From NCBI GenBank assembly GCA_050303435.1, contig JBNLBT010000047.1:1-23605 (forward strand): DNA of 23,605 bases, in the 5' to 3' direction. Position numbers and translations under genes: made by a program. Under the pieces are notes generated by a model. It saw only the letters and a program-made list of their open reading frames with translations, made no database searches and was not told the origin of the DNA. Positions 7,527 to 15,345 of this stretch are shown here, piece after piece. This stretch comes from JBNLBT01 sp050303435 (GTDB lineage: Bacteria; Pseudomonadota; Gammaproteobacteria; Xanthomonadales; Marinicellaceae). Position 1 is the stretch's first letter. Each line of letters opens with the position of its first letter.

Positions 7527-8833
7527 ATCCGCCACCGCACCAGCAATCGGTAAAACCAGCCTTTGCGCGCGTGATACAAACCGTAGGTGATCAGCATCAG
7601 CATGAACGGCAACGCCTGCATGCGCCAGCGGAACAGCGCGCCCTTGTTGGTGGTGGCCGAACCGTACACCACCAGAATGCCCAGCGAAAAACCAAGGATC
7701 GGCAAGGCCAGATTGCGGTGCTTGCGCCACACCAGTTTGAAGCCGTTCCACAAATGCGGCAGCAGATAAATGAACAGCAACACCTCCGGCAAGGCCATCA
7801 GCTGGCGCACCGAACCGATGTTGGTCAGATCCAAAGACAGCAGCGAGTAGTAGGCCGCCAGCAGGAACGCCTTGACGTCATTGAACACGCCCTGCCCCCA
7901 GGCGGCGTCGGATTCATCGGCAAAAAACCGGCCGCTGCCGTGATCCGACAGTTTCATGCGGATGTGGTTGAGGTAGTCGATGTCGAAATAAATCGATTGG
8001 CTGATGCGGTCGATGGCCAAAAAGCCAAAACCGGCGGCCTGCGCAGCAAAACCGATCAACAGAATCACCGCCAGCCAGCGCATGTACACCGAAGGCGATG
8101 AGCGCTGCAAGGGGAAAAACGCCAGCGTGATGATGATGATGCTGATGTAAAACATGTACTCGCGGATGCCCAGATAGATGATCAGGCCGATGCAGATGGA
8201 CAGCAGGGCAGAAAACGCAAAGCGCTGCTTTAACACCACCGTGCCGTAGACAATCAGACTCACCGCCAGCCATGAAATCGGATCCTTGAGCATCAAAGAA
8301 GACCAGTAAATAAACGAAGGAAAAATTGCCACCATCAGCGCGGTCCAGCGCGCCACGACCGGGTTGTGCAAGGCCTGCATTACGGTCTTGTAGATCACCA
8401 CTGGCAACAGCGAGCCGGCGGTGATGTTGAACAACTGAATCACGAACGGTTTGGAGCCGAACAAATAGACCATGAATCCGTTGAACTGGAACCAGCCCGA
8501 GTCGATCCATTTGGGCCAGTTGAATTCCCCGGCGTGCATTTGCAAGGCAATGATTTCCCCCATGCGTATGTATTTGAGCGAATCCGACGACAGTCCAAAA
8601 CGATTGATCAAATCAGTGGAATTGATCAACAGCACCATCGCCAGCCGCAGCACAAAGGCAATGAGAAACAGCTTCAACAAAAAGCCGCGCGCAGAATCCT
8701 GCGGTACGGCCTGCGCTGCATAGGCATTGACCGCAGCCGGCGCATGCTGCAACAGTCGGCTTTGCCCCTGCACGTAAATCGCCATCATCACAAGCATCAA
8801 GGCAAACGGCCCCAGCAGCCACAGCATGGTCAT
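7523..8833 (-). CDS. Multi-pass membrane protein, possible GT-C glycosyltransferase or polymerase
   Basis: A 436-residue protein with about 10-12 hydrophobic helices and no recognised signature domain. The first helix (LWLLGPFALMLVMMAIYV) is followed by a cytosolic stretch and the helix-loop GLSSDSLKYIRMGEI. That Asp-x-x-x-Tyr context, with FIYWSSLMLKDPISWL further on, recalls GT-39/GT-C family membrane glycosyltransferases that use lipid-linked donors, but I cannot confirm it. A Wzy-type polymerase is an alternative. The extracytoplasmic loop around HIRMKLSDHGSGRFFADESDA could carry the active site. The ATG at 8833 overlaps the preceding glycosyltransferase stop (ATGA), and its own stop overlaps the ATP-grasp start. 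Confidence 0.72.
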   Translation of the reverse strand: MTMLWLLGPFALMLVMMAIYVQGQSRLLQHAPAAVNAYAAQAVPQDSARGFLLKLFLIAFVLRLAMVLLINSTDLINRFGLSSDSLKYIRMGEIIALQMHAGEFNWPKWIDSGWFQFNGFMVYLFGSKPFVIQLFNITAGSLLPVVIYKTVMQALHNPVVARWTALMVAIFPSFIYWSSLMLKDPISWLAVSLIVYGTVVLKQRFAFSALLSICIGLIIYLGIREYMFYISIIIITLAFFPLQRSSPSVYMRWLAVILLIGFAAQAAGFGFLAIDRISQSIYFDIDYLNHIRMKLSDHGSGRFFADESDAAWGQGVFNDVKAFLLAAYYSLLSLDLTNIGSVRQLMALPEVLLFIYLLPHLWNGFKLVWRKHRNLALPILGFSLGILVVYGSATTNKGALFRWRMQALPFMLMLITYGLYHARKGWFYRLLVRWRI

Positions 8834-9999
8834 GCCCGCGACTCCAGTTGACGGTACAAATCGGCGTATTGGGTCACACCGCCATCCAAGGAAAAATAGC
8901 GCATCGCCAACTCGCGGCACTGGCGCCGCGTGGCCACGTCCTGTTGCAGTTCAATCGCGCGGCGCAGAGCTTTGGCCAGACTGGCCTCATCGAGGTCTTC
9001 AAGAATCACCGCCACGCCGGCCGGCCCCAGCACCGCGTCCATGTCGCCGATGTCGGCGTTGCACAACACCGGCATGCCCGAAGCCAGGTACTCGCCCACT
9101 TTGGTCGGGCAGGACGCCTGTTTGCTGAAATGCGGCTTGATCAGTGACAACCCCACGCCACCGCGGCCCAGTTCCACCGGCACCGCCGGGTGCGGCAGCC
9201 GCAACACCTTGAGGGCGTCCAGATCAACGCCGTGTCGTTCGGCCAGGTCGTGAATCAATGCGTCCTGACTGTGCGTGATCAGCAGCAATTGATGTTCGGG
9301 GTGATTGCGCTGCGCGCAGGCAAACAGGCGAAACACCGCATCGCCCAGATAGCCTTCTCCGACCGAACCCAGGCACACAATGCGTGGCAGCGCCGGCCCG
9401 CGCGGAGCAAACAGGGCGTCGTTCACGCAGGTGGGAATCACCCGATGCGGTGGCAGTGCGCGCTGTTGCACGGTCGGCCAATCCGCCATCGCCTCAATGG
9501 CCCGCGCGGTCAGTGAAACCAGACCGTCGGCCTCAGCAGCCAGGCGCATTTCTCGCCGCGTCAGCCAGCGGTGCAGCCAAGATCCGTCTTTAAGTGAACC
9601 TTTGTAGACTTTTTCCGCCACCCAGAAACCGCGCATTTCGTACAACAGCGGCACCTGGGCGCGGCGCGTTGGCGTTTGCGCCGCCCAGGCGCTGAGAAAA
9701 CTGCGCGCGTGCACCAGCACCGGATTGAATTCTTCGATCAGCGCTTCCACTCGCCGGCGCACCGACCACCACAATCCGGCGACGCAAAAGCGGCCACGGC
9801 GCACCGGATGCCACTGCACACCGGCGCTTTGCAGCGCTTCAGGCGCCTCGTCCAGCGCGGCGTGGCCGGACTCCACCGTGATCAGGTGAAAACGCCAGCC
9901 GTGTTGGCGCAATGCCCCCAGGTATTGCAGCACCTGAGAATGCACCAGCGGTTCATGCACCCCGTTCCAGGACACGTAAATCACCTCACCGCCCGGCAT
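8830..9999 (-). CDS. GT-B fold glycosyltransferase (GT4-like), first of two coupled
   Basis: A 389-residue cytosolic glycosyltransferase. The N-terminal half (EVIYVSWNGVHEPLVHSQVLQYLGAL) is an acceptor-binding Rossmann domain. The C-terminal half carries the donor-site pattern TKVGEYLASGMPVLCNADIGD and RIVCLGSVGEGYLGD. The family transfers a sugar from a nucleotide donor to the growing undecaprenyl-linked unit on the cytosolic membrane face; specificity cannot be read. The frame opens at a TTG (10023), but the ATG at 9999 has AGAGG (10010-10006) 6 bases upstream, giving a 14-base overlap with the preceding gene. Confidence 0.87.
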   Translation of the reverse strand: MPGGEVIYVSWNGVHEPLVHSQVLQYLGALRQHGWRFHLITVESGHAALDEAPEALQSAGVQWHPVRRGRFCVAGLWWSVRRRVEALIEEFNPVLVHARSFLSAWAAQTPTRRAQVPLLYEMRGFWVAEKVYKGSLKDGSWLHRWLTRREMRLAAEADGLVSLTARAIEAMADWPTVQQRALPPHRVIPTCVNDALFAPRGPALPRIVCLGSVGEGYLGDAVFRLFACAQRNHPEHQLLLITHSQDALIHDLAERHGVDLDALKVLRLPHPAVPVELGRGGVGLSLIKPHFSKQASCPTKVGEYLASGMPVLCNADIGDMDAVLGPAGVAVILEDLDEASLAKALRRAIELQQDVATRRQCRELAMRYFSLDGGVTQYADLYRQLESRA

Positions 10000-11065
10000 C
10001 GGCCACCTCTTCAATGGCCTCAAGCCATGCCGGCGCGATCACCTGCAAAGCATAGCGCGCCTTGACCACCGCATAGGCCTGATCGGCCATGCGTTGCCGC
10101 AAGCGGTGATCGATGATCAGGCCTTTGATGGATTCGTACCATTGATCCGGGTTCATGGCCAGAAAACCGGTTTTGCCGTGCGCCACCAGTTCCTTGTTGA
10201 AACCGATGTCCTGACACACCACCGGCACACCGGCGGCCATGTAGGTGCGCGCCTTGCCACCGGATTTGCCCTGCGACCATTGCTCATGCGGCAAGGGCAT
10301 CAATCCGATGTCGAAGTACTGCAACAGGGCGTTTTCAGTTTTGTAGGTCCAGCTTTTGTGCACCACTTTCAGCGCGCGGCTGCGAAAGCGGCCGCCACCG
10401 ACAATCAGCAGGCGAATGTCGTGCTCTGCAGCCAATTGTTCCAACACCGGCCGGATCAATTCCAGGTATTTTTCCGTGGACGGCGAACCCAGCCAGCCCA
10501 GCGTCACCGTCTGCACGCGCTGATGTTTCTTGCGCCGGGTGATGTGCTCCAGGTTTTCGGCCACGTGAATGACCCGCGCATCGGGCGCGTACTGCAGCGC
10601 CTGCTGGCGCAGAAATTCATTGCCGGCAAACACGCAATCCACCAAACGAAAGATTTTCAACACGCGGCCGGGCTTTTTCAGTTTGTCCGAATACGGCGTG
10701 GCGCTGGAAGGTTTAAACAAAAACAGCGCGTCGTCGTAATCGAAGATCAGTTTGCGGCGCCACAAACGGCACCAGCGCTCAAACCACAGCGGTCCATACG
10801 GCGTGGCCTCGCGCTGAAAATATATCACCCGGTAAAACGGCACGCGCAGCGCCGCCCAAAGTCTTTTCAACATCCCTTTAAGCACCATGCCGACCTTGCC
10901 CGACAGATGCCCGCTGCGATAAATCGTGGGGTAATCCCGCAGCGAATAAAACGGCTGCACAGTGAATTTGACGCCGCGTCGCTTGAGATAAGGCAGGTAT
11001 TGATACACCCGGTAGCGACTGGAGGCGCCGGAAATCGGGTATTTGGTCAAAAACATGATTTTCAT
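9986..11065 (-). CDS. GT-B fold glycosyltransferase
   Basis: A 359-residue protein starting MKIMFLTKYPISGASSRYRV, typical of GT1/GT4-type enzymes that open with a beta-strand and Gly-rich acceptor loop. Further features are KLIFDYDDALFLFKPSS, a segment seen in a subset of capsule glycosyltransferases; GWLGSPSTEKYLELI at the start of the donor domain; LLIVGGG; and SGGKARTYMAAGVPVVCQDIG at the donor site. An ATG at 11089 is also in frame, but the ATG at 11065 overlaps the upstream stop (ATGA) and begins the first strand. No strong Shine-Dalgarno lies before it, consistent with coupled re-initiation. Donor and acceptor are unknown. Confidence 0.86.
   Translation of the reverse strand: MKIMFLTKYPISGASSRYRVYQYLPYLKRRGVKFTVQPFYSLRDYPTIYRSGHLSGKVGMVLKGMLKRLWAALRVPFYRVIYFQREATPYGPLWFERWCRLWRRKLIFDYDDALFLFKPSSATPYSDKLKKPGRVLKIFRLVDCVFAGNEFLRQQALQYAPDARVIHVAENLEHITRRKKHQRVQTVTLGWLGSPSTEKYLELIRPVLEQLAAEHDIRLLIVGGGRFRSRALKVVHKSWTYKTENALLQYFDIGLMPLPHEQWSQGKSGGKARTYMAAGVPVVCQDIGFNKELVAHGKTGFLAMNPDQWYESIKGLIIDHRLRQRMADQAYAVVKARYALQVIAPAWLEAIEEVADAGR
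10006..10010 (-). promoter_or_regulatory. Ribosome binding site deciding the start at 9999
   Basis: AGAGG on the minus strand, 6 bases before the ATG at 9999 and within the coding end of the upstream gene. It favours this ATG over the upstream in-frame TTG at 10023. Confidence 0.6.
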
Positions 11066-12123
11066 CGGGTCAGATACAATTCCTGCCATTGTTCAGCAAC
11101 GGTCTCGGTCGAATGATGGCGCAGCACAAAGTCTCGGGCTTTTTGACCGTATTGTACCCTTTTTTCCGCTTGATCCAACGCCTCAGTCAGACAATTCAGA
11201 CACCCCGCGGCATCGCCGCTGTCGAACGACCAGCCCCGGCCGCCCTCGCCCAGCAAGTGCGCCAGACCGCCCACGCGAGTCGCCACCACGGCCTTGCCAA
11301 GCCGCATGGCTTCGGCCGCAGCAATGCCAAAGCCTTCTTGTTCACTTGGCACCAGCACCGCTGCCGCCGTCGCCATGGCCCTGAGAAAATCACCGTGCGG
11401 CAGCGCGCCGCTGATGCGCACCACCGAATGCAAACCCAGTGCGTCAATGCGCTCTTGCAAATCCTTGTGCAAGGGGCCGCCGCCGGCCAACAGCCACTTG
11501 AGTTCAGGCCGCTGTGCATGCAACTCCGCCGCCACCTGCAAAGCCAGAGCGTGGCCTTTCTCCGGCACCAGTCGCCCCGGCACCACAATCGGGCCATTCT
11601 CCGATGTGTCAATTTGCGGCACCTCAACCGGGTTGCCGATCACGCGCACACGCTCAATGCCCCAGTGCGCGCGATAATGCGCCGCCACCGCATCCGACAC
11701 CGCCACGGTTTCGCGCACCCGACGCCGCGCGATGCGCGCCGCCAGCCATTTTTTCACCCGCCCCTTGATGCCACGCGCCGGCCAGGCGGCGTAGCCGAGG
11801 TTGTGCGCGGTGAAATACAACGGCACCGGCAAGGCGCCAAAGCCGCACACCAGCAGAGACCGTGTGAGGTGCGCATTGACCGCGTCATGGCCGTGTTCGC
11901 GCAGCAATTGCCGCACAAAACGGTGCCGTGCGCGCAACCCGCCATCGGGCGCCGTCCACACCCGCACCCCGGCGACCTGCAACGACCTGGCCAGCGTCAG
12001 ATCCGCTTTCAGCACCAGCACGTCCGCCGCGATGCCGCGCCGCTGGAGCACCGGCAACAGATTCACCAGCGCCTGTTCCGCGCCGCCCCGGCCGAGGGAT
12101 TCGATGACTTGAAGGGTTTTCAA
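11062..12123 (-). CDS. GT4-family glycosyltransferase, first gene of the minus-strand operon
   Basis: A 353-residue enzyme with a clear GT-B layout: LQVIESLGRGGAEQALVNLL with the glycine-rich acceptor loop, HNLGYAAWPARG, VAVSDAVAAHY, VIGNPVEVP before the linker, PGRLVPEKGHALAL at the donor-domain start, WLLAGGGP, and SEQEGFGIAAAEAMRLGKAVVA with the GT4 E-x7-E pattern. The start codon is a TTG: the next in-frame triplet boundary upstream is a TAA 21 bases away with no ATG or GTG between, and a later start would remove the first beta-strand. No Shine-Dalgarno is visible in the A-rich leader, so expression may be deliberately weak. It heads a gene string running to the left edge. Confidence 0.88.
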   Translation of the reverse strand: MKTLQVIESLGRGGAEQALVNLLPVLQRRGIAADVLVLKADLTLARSLQVAGVRVWTAPDGGLRARHRFVRQLLREHGHDAVNAHLTRSLLVCGFGALPVPLYFTAHNLGYAAWPARGIKGRVKKWLAARIARRRVRETVAVSDAVAAHYRAHWGIERVRVIGNPVEVPQIDTSENGPIVVPGRLVPEKGHALALQVAAELHAQRPELKWLLAGGGPLHKDLQERIDALGLHSVVRISGALPHGDFLRAMATAAAVLVPSEQEGFGIAAAEAMRLGKAVVATRVGGLAHLLGEGGRGWSFDSGDAAGCLNCLTEALDQAEKRVQYGQKARDFVLRHHSTETVAEQWQELYLTR

Positions 12124-12204
12124 TGATTTATTATTTTTTTAAGGCACCAGCTATTGTAAAGTAACAGTCCCACGAAATAACAACAACATTGCCCGGATCA
12201 GTGC
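12124..12204. promoter_or_regulatory. Divergent promoter region between the two polysaccharide operons
   Basis: An 81-base AT-rich gap separates two divergent operons that cover most of the locus. On the minus strand TACAAT (12158-12153, 5 of 6 to the -10 consensus) has TTGTTA (12183-12178, 4 of 6 to -35) 19 bases upstream, giving a leader of about 23 bases. On the plus strand TTGTAA (12154-12159) could be a -35, but no good -10 follows at the right distance. No JUMPstart/ops-like sequence was seen. Any shared regulator would have to bind here. Confidence 0.55.
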
Positions 12205-13347
12205 ATGGCCAAAATTCTGCAGGTGTGCAACACCGATTTTTACCTGAATAAATTTCTCAAGCCGTTTATTCTTGAGTTGCTGGAAGACGGGCACGAAGTG
12301 CACACCGCCTGCCACACCACCGAACAATTCAATGCCATCGACGATGCCCGCATCAAACACCACAACGTGTCTTTCCCCTCTGCGCCCTCGCCGCTGGGGT
12401 TCTGGCGTTCAATCCGACAACTCAAACAACTGATCCGCCGCGAGCAATTCGACTGCGTGAATTCCCACAACCGCAACGCCAGCATCGCCGCGCGCGTTGC
12501 CGCCTGGCGGTGCAAAACGCCGCACAACATCTACACCGCGCACGGCTTTTATTTTCACGACGACCAATCGAAACTGTCGCACTGGCTGACCGTGCGCCTG
12601 GAAAGCGCGCTGGCGCGCATCACCAGCGACACCCTGAGCCAGTCGCAGGAAGACATTGATTTCATGACCGCACGCGGGCTGATCAAGCCCGAACGCATCC
12701 ACTGGATCGGCAACGGCATTGACACCGAGCATTTCAAGCCGGTTACCGACAAGGCACCTCGGCGTCAAGCCTTGGGGCTGCCAAGCGATGGGCCATTGAT
12801 CGCCGCGGTGGGCCGGCTGGTGCGCGGCAAGGGATTTCAGGACCTGATTCATGCCCTGGCTGAACTGTTGAAAACTGAACCGCGGGCGCACCTGGTGCTG
12901 ATCGGCGGCAACATCGCCCAGGACATCGACCCGTTCGCCCGCGAGATGGCCGATTTGATCGAAAAACTGCAGCTGCACACGCACATCACCCTGACCGGCC
13001 TGGTGGACAATGTGCCGGATTATCTGGCCTGCGCCGATGTCTACGTGCTGCCCTCCTACCGCGAAGGCATTTCCCGCTCCATGCTCGAGGCGCTGGCCTG
13101 CGAAGTGCCGGTGATCGCCACCGAAATTCGCGGTTGCCGGGAACTGTTTGGCAGCGAGTTCAGGCCCTGGCTGTACCCCGCGCGCGATGTGCAGCAGTTG
13201 CACCAGCGGCTGCGGACGATCTGCAGCGAACCTCAGAGTCTACCTGACCCCGAAACGCTTTTCCAGCGGGTGCAAAACGACTACACCGAACGCGCATACA
13301 GCCAGAGACAAAGCGCGCTGATTTCATCTATAATGGAACGCACATGA
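12205..13347 (+). CDS. GT4-family glycosyltransferase (PglA/CapM-like), first gene of the plus-strand operon
   Basis: A 380-residue GT-B enzyme. MAKILQVCNTDFYLNKFL begins the acceptor domain; the segment with HNVSFPSAPSPLGFWRSIRQL then YTAHGFYFHDD resembles the PglA/WbpH-like subgroup that adds a second sugar to an undecaprenyl-PP-linked HexNAc. The donor domain shows IGNGIDTEHFKP, AAVGRLVRGKGFQDLI, LVLIGG, and PSYREGISRSMLEALACEVPVIA with the E-x7-E pair. Its stop overlaps the acetyltransferase start (ATGA), so it is the translational head of the seven-gene plus-strand chain. A weak GGA lies 8 bases before the ATG. The sugar transferred is not determinable. Confidence 0.9.
   Translation: MAKILQVCNTDFYLNKFLKPFILELLEDGHEVHTACHTTEQFNAIDDARIKHHNVSFPSAPSPLGFWRSIRQLKQLIRREQFDCVNSHNRNASIAARVAAWRCKTPHNIYTAHGFYFHDDQSKLSHWLTVRLESALARITSDTLSQSQEDIDFMTARGLIKPERIHWIGNGIDTEHFKPVTDKAPRRQALGLPSDGPLIAAVGRLVRGKGFQDLIHALAELLKTEPRAHLVLIGGNIAQDIDPFAREMADLIEKLQLHTHITLTGLVDNVPDYLACADVYVLPSYREGISRSMLEALACEVPVIATEIRGCRELFGSEFRPWLYPARDVQQLHQRLRTICSEPQSLPDPETLFQRVQNDYTERAYSQRQSALISSIMERT
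13305..13334 (+). promoter_or_regulatory. Candidate internal promoter before the amino-sugar genes
   Basis: Inside the 3' end of the glycosyltransferase gene there is a perfect TATAAT (13329-13334), with GAGACA (13305-13310, 4 of 6 to -35) 18 bases upstream. A transcript would begin about 13341, only a few bases before the acetyltransferase ATG at 13344, and so would be nearly leaderless. A TATAAT by chance somewhere in this window is not improbable, so this is only a candidate. Confidence 0.35.
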
Positions 13348-13853
13348 CCAGCAGCAAACCGACCAATCCAATGCCCCCGGCGCAGATTCACCCGTCCGCG
13401 GATGTGCAAAGCCGCAGCATCGGTGAAAACACCACCGTGTGGCAGTTTTGCGTGGTTCTGCCCGGCGCGAAAATCGGCAGTCACTGCAACATCAACGCAC
13501 AGTGTTTTATTGAGAACGACGTGATCATCGGCGATTTTGTCACCGTGAAATGCGGCGTGCAGCTGTGGGACGGCCTGCGCGTAGAAGACCGCGTGTTCAT
13601 CGGCCCCAACGTGACCTTCACCAACGACAAATACCCACGTTCGCGCACCCGCCCAGAGCAACTGCTGACCACCCGCATCGGACGCAACGCCTCCATCGGC
13701 GCCAACTCCACCGTGCTCGGCGGTGTGTGCATCGGCGAAAACGCCATGATCGGCGCGCACAGCTTGGTCACCTGCGACGTCCCGGCCAATGAATTGTGGA
13801 TGGGGCAACCGGCGCGTTTTGTCAAAACCATAGAACCAGCGGAGAACGCGTGA
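13344..13853 (+). CDS. Left-handed beta-helix N-acetyltransferase (WxcM N-terminal/FdtC-like)
   Basis: A 169-residue hexapeptide-repeat transferase. Repeats run through most of the protein (IHPSADVQSRSIGENTTVWQF, VLPGAKIGSHCNINAQCFIE, NDVIIGDFVTVKCGVQLWDG, VFIGPNVTFTND, SIGANSTVLGGVCIGENAMI) and end with PANELWMGQPARFV. This architecture matches acetyl-CoA-dependent acetyltransferases acting on dTDP-3-amino-3,6-dideoxyhexoses and related UDP-amino sugars. Followed directly by a 3,4-ketoisomerase and an aminotransferase, it is best read as the last enzyme of a dTDP-Fuc3NAc or dTDP-Qui3NAc pathway. The first ATG overlaps the preceding stop (ATGA) with a GGA upstream. Confidence 0.87.
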   Translation: MTSSKPTNPMPPAQIHPSADVQSRSIGENTTVWQFCVVLPGAKIGSHCNINAQCFIENDVIIGDFVTVKCGVQLWDGLRVEDRVFIGPNVTFTNDKYPRSRTRPEQLLTTRIGRNASIGANSTVLGGVCIGENAMIGAHSLVTCDVPANELWMGQPARFVKTIEPAENA

Positions 13854-14254
13854 GCCTGAACGATTGCCACATTCTGCGCCTGCCGGTGATTTCCAATCCC
13901 AAAGGCAACCTGACCTTCATTGAACAGCGCAACCACATCCCGTTTGACATTCAGCGTGTTTATTACTTGTACGACGTGCCCGGCGGCGCCGAACGCGGCG
14001 GCCACGCGCACAAGGCGCTGCATCAGCTGATCATCGCCATGTCCGGCAGTTTCGACATCACGCTGGACGACGGCCGTGAAAAGAAAAAATTCCACCTCAA
14101 CCGATCCTACGAGGGCCTCTACGTGTGCCCGATGATCTGGCGCGAGATCGACAACTTTTCCTCCGGTTCGGTGTTGATGGTGTTGGCCTCCAATCTGTAC
14201 GAGGAAGACGACTACTACCGAGATTACAACGAATTCATGCACGCACTCAAATGA
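13850..14254 (+). CDS. dTDP-4-keto-6-deoxyglucose 3,4-ketoisomerase (FdtA/QdtA-like cupin)
   Basis: A 134-residue single-domain cupin of the WxcM C-terminal/FdtA family. It moves the keto group of dTDP-4-keto-6-deoxyglucose from C4 to C3, preparing amination. Signatures are GAERGGHAHKALHQLIIAMSG (histidine pair at residues 52 and 54), FDITLDDGREKK, LYVCPMIWREIDNFSSGSVLMVLAS and the tail EEDDYYRDYNEF. Whether the product has galacto (Fuc3N) or gluco (Qui3N) configuration cannot be told by eye. The start is a GTG at 13850 that overlaps the acetyltransferase stop (GTGA) and has GGAG (13841-13844) 5 bases upstream; the open frame begins earlier, but that extension lies inside the neighbour. Confidence 0.92.
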   Translation: MSLNDCHILRLPVISNPKGNLTFIEQRNHIPFDIQRVYYLYDVPGGAERGGHAHKALHQLIIAMSGSFDITLDDGREKKKFHLNRSYEGLYVCPMIWREIDNFSSGSVLMVLASNLYEEDDYYRDYNEFMHALK

Positions 14255-15345
14255 ACACACCCTTTTTCAGCCTGCAACAGGAACACCGTGAAATTCAAGA
14301 TGAATTGATCGCCGCGGCCACCCGCGTGATCCAGTCGGGCCATTACATTCTGGGGCCGGAAGTGGCGCGCTTTGAAGCCGAATTCGCCGGCTACTGCGGC
14401 GTCCAGCATTGCGTTGGCGTGGGCAACGGCCTGGAAGCCATCGTATTGATTCTCAAAGCCATGGACATTGGTTCAGGCGATGAAGTCATCGTGCCGTCCA
14501 ACACCTTCATCGCCACCTGGCTGGCGGTCACCCAGGTTGGCGCCACACCGGTGCCGGTGGAGCCGGAAACAGACAGCTGCAACATCGACCCGGCGTTGAT
14601 CGAAGCGGCCATCACGCCGCGCACGCGGGCGATCATTGCGGTGCACTTGTACGGCCTGCCGGCCAACATGACGCGCATCAACACCCTGGCGCGCAAACAC
14701 GGACTCAAAGTCATTGAGGACGCGGCGCAAGCGCACGGCGCCCGCTTGAACGACATTCGCGCCGGCGGCCTGTCCGACGCGGCCTCATTCAGCTTCTATC
14801 CGGCGAAAAATCTGGGCGCGCTGGGCGACGCCGGCGCGGTGGTTTGCAACGACGCCGATTTGGCCGAGCGGGTCCGTTCACTGGCCAACTACGGCTCCAA
14901 AGTCAAATACCACCACGATGAAGCCGGACACAATTCCCGCCTGGATGAAATCCAGGCCGCGCTGCTGTCGGTCAAACTCAAGCACCTGGATGCCACCATT
15001 GCAATGCGCCGCACCCAGGCGGCCCAATACCTGCAACACCTCGACGCAGATAAATACACCCTGCCCTGCGAACCGGCCGGCATGCACCACAGCTGGCACC
15101 AGTTCGTGATCCGCAGCCCGCGACGCGACGTGGTGGCCGACGCCTTGCAACAGGCGGGCATTGGCACCCTGATTCATTATCCGATTGCACCGGCGGCCTC
15201 CGGCGCATACAAGCAGCAATTCAACCCGCGCGATTACCCCATCACCGAGCGCATGTCAGCCGAAGTACTGAGCCTGCCGCTGGGTCGACACATGGACACC
15301 GGCGCATTGGATGCAGTCTGTCAAACCCTCAACACCTTGCCATGA
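14251..15345 (+). CDS. DegT/DnrJ/EryC1-family sugar aminotransferase (FdtB/QdtB-like)
   Basis: A 364-residue PLP enzyme that converts a nucleotide-linked keto-deoxysugar to the amine using glutamate (family knowledge). The start MNTPFFSLQQEHREIQDEL and the motifs GHYILGPEVARFE, VGVGNGLEAIVLILKA, VPSNTFIATWLAV, VIEDAAQAHGA (Asp157 contacts the PLP ring nitrogen) and SFYPAKNLGALGDAGAVV (Lys186, Schiff base) are typical. With the coupled ketoisomerase and acetyltransferase it should act at C3 of dTDP-3-keto-6-deoxyhexose; a perosamine-type role on the Gmd product is the alternative. The ATG overlaps the ketoisomerase stop (ATGA); the longer open frame upstream is the shadow of that neighbour. 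Confidence 0.93.
   Translation: MNTPFFSLQQEHREIQDELIAAATRVIQSGHYILGPEVARFEAEFAGYCGVQHCVGVGNGLEAIVLILKAMDIGSGDEVIVPSNTFIATWLAVTQVGATPVPVEPETDSCNIDPALIEAAITPRTRAIIAVHLYGLPANMTRINTLARKHGLKVIEDAAQAHGARLNDIRAGGLSDAASFSFYPAKNLGALGDAGAVVCNDADLAERVRSLANYGSKVKYHHDEAGHNSRLDEIQAALLSVKLKHLDATIAMRRTQAAQYLQHLDADKYTLPCEPAGMHHSWHQFVIRSPRRDVVADALQQAGIGTLIHYPIAPAASGAYKQQFNPRDYPITERMSAEVLSLPLGRHMDTGALDAVCQTLNTLP

Noticed and set aside
6642..7553. 303-codon plus-strand frame opposite the ATP-grasp gene
   Set aside because: Rich in His, Arg and Gln with no domain; a mirror of the ATP-grasp codons, whose motifs are intact.
10094..12126. Two long plus-strand frames (340 and 345 codons) opposite the glycosyltransferase genes
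   Set aside because: Composition is His/Arg/Gln-rich without motifs, and they cover complete glycosyltransferases with conserved donor sites.
12154..12182. Plus-strand promoter in the divergent gap from TTGTAA
   Set aside because: No hexamer at 16-18 bases matches the -10 consensus; only the minus-strand elements are reasonable.
12409..13203. 264-codon minus-strand frame opposite the first plus-strand glycosyltransferase
   Set aside because: Shadow of a gene with clear GT4 motifs; no signal for translation.
13329..13334. TATAAT as proof of an internal promoter
   Set aside because: A perfect hexamer is expected by chance at this frequency in a window of this size; kept only as a candidate.
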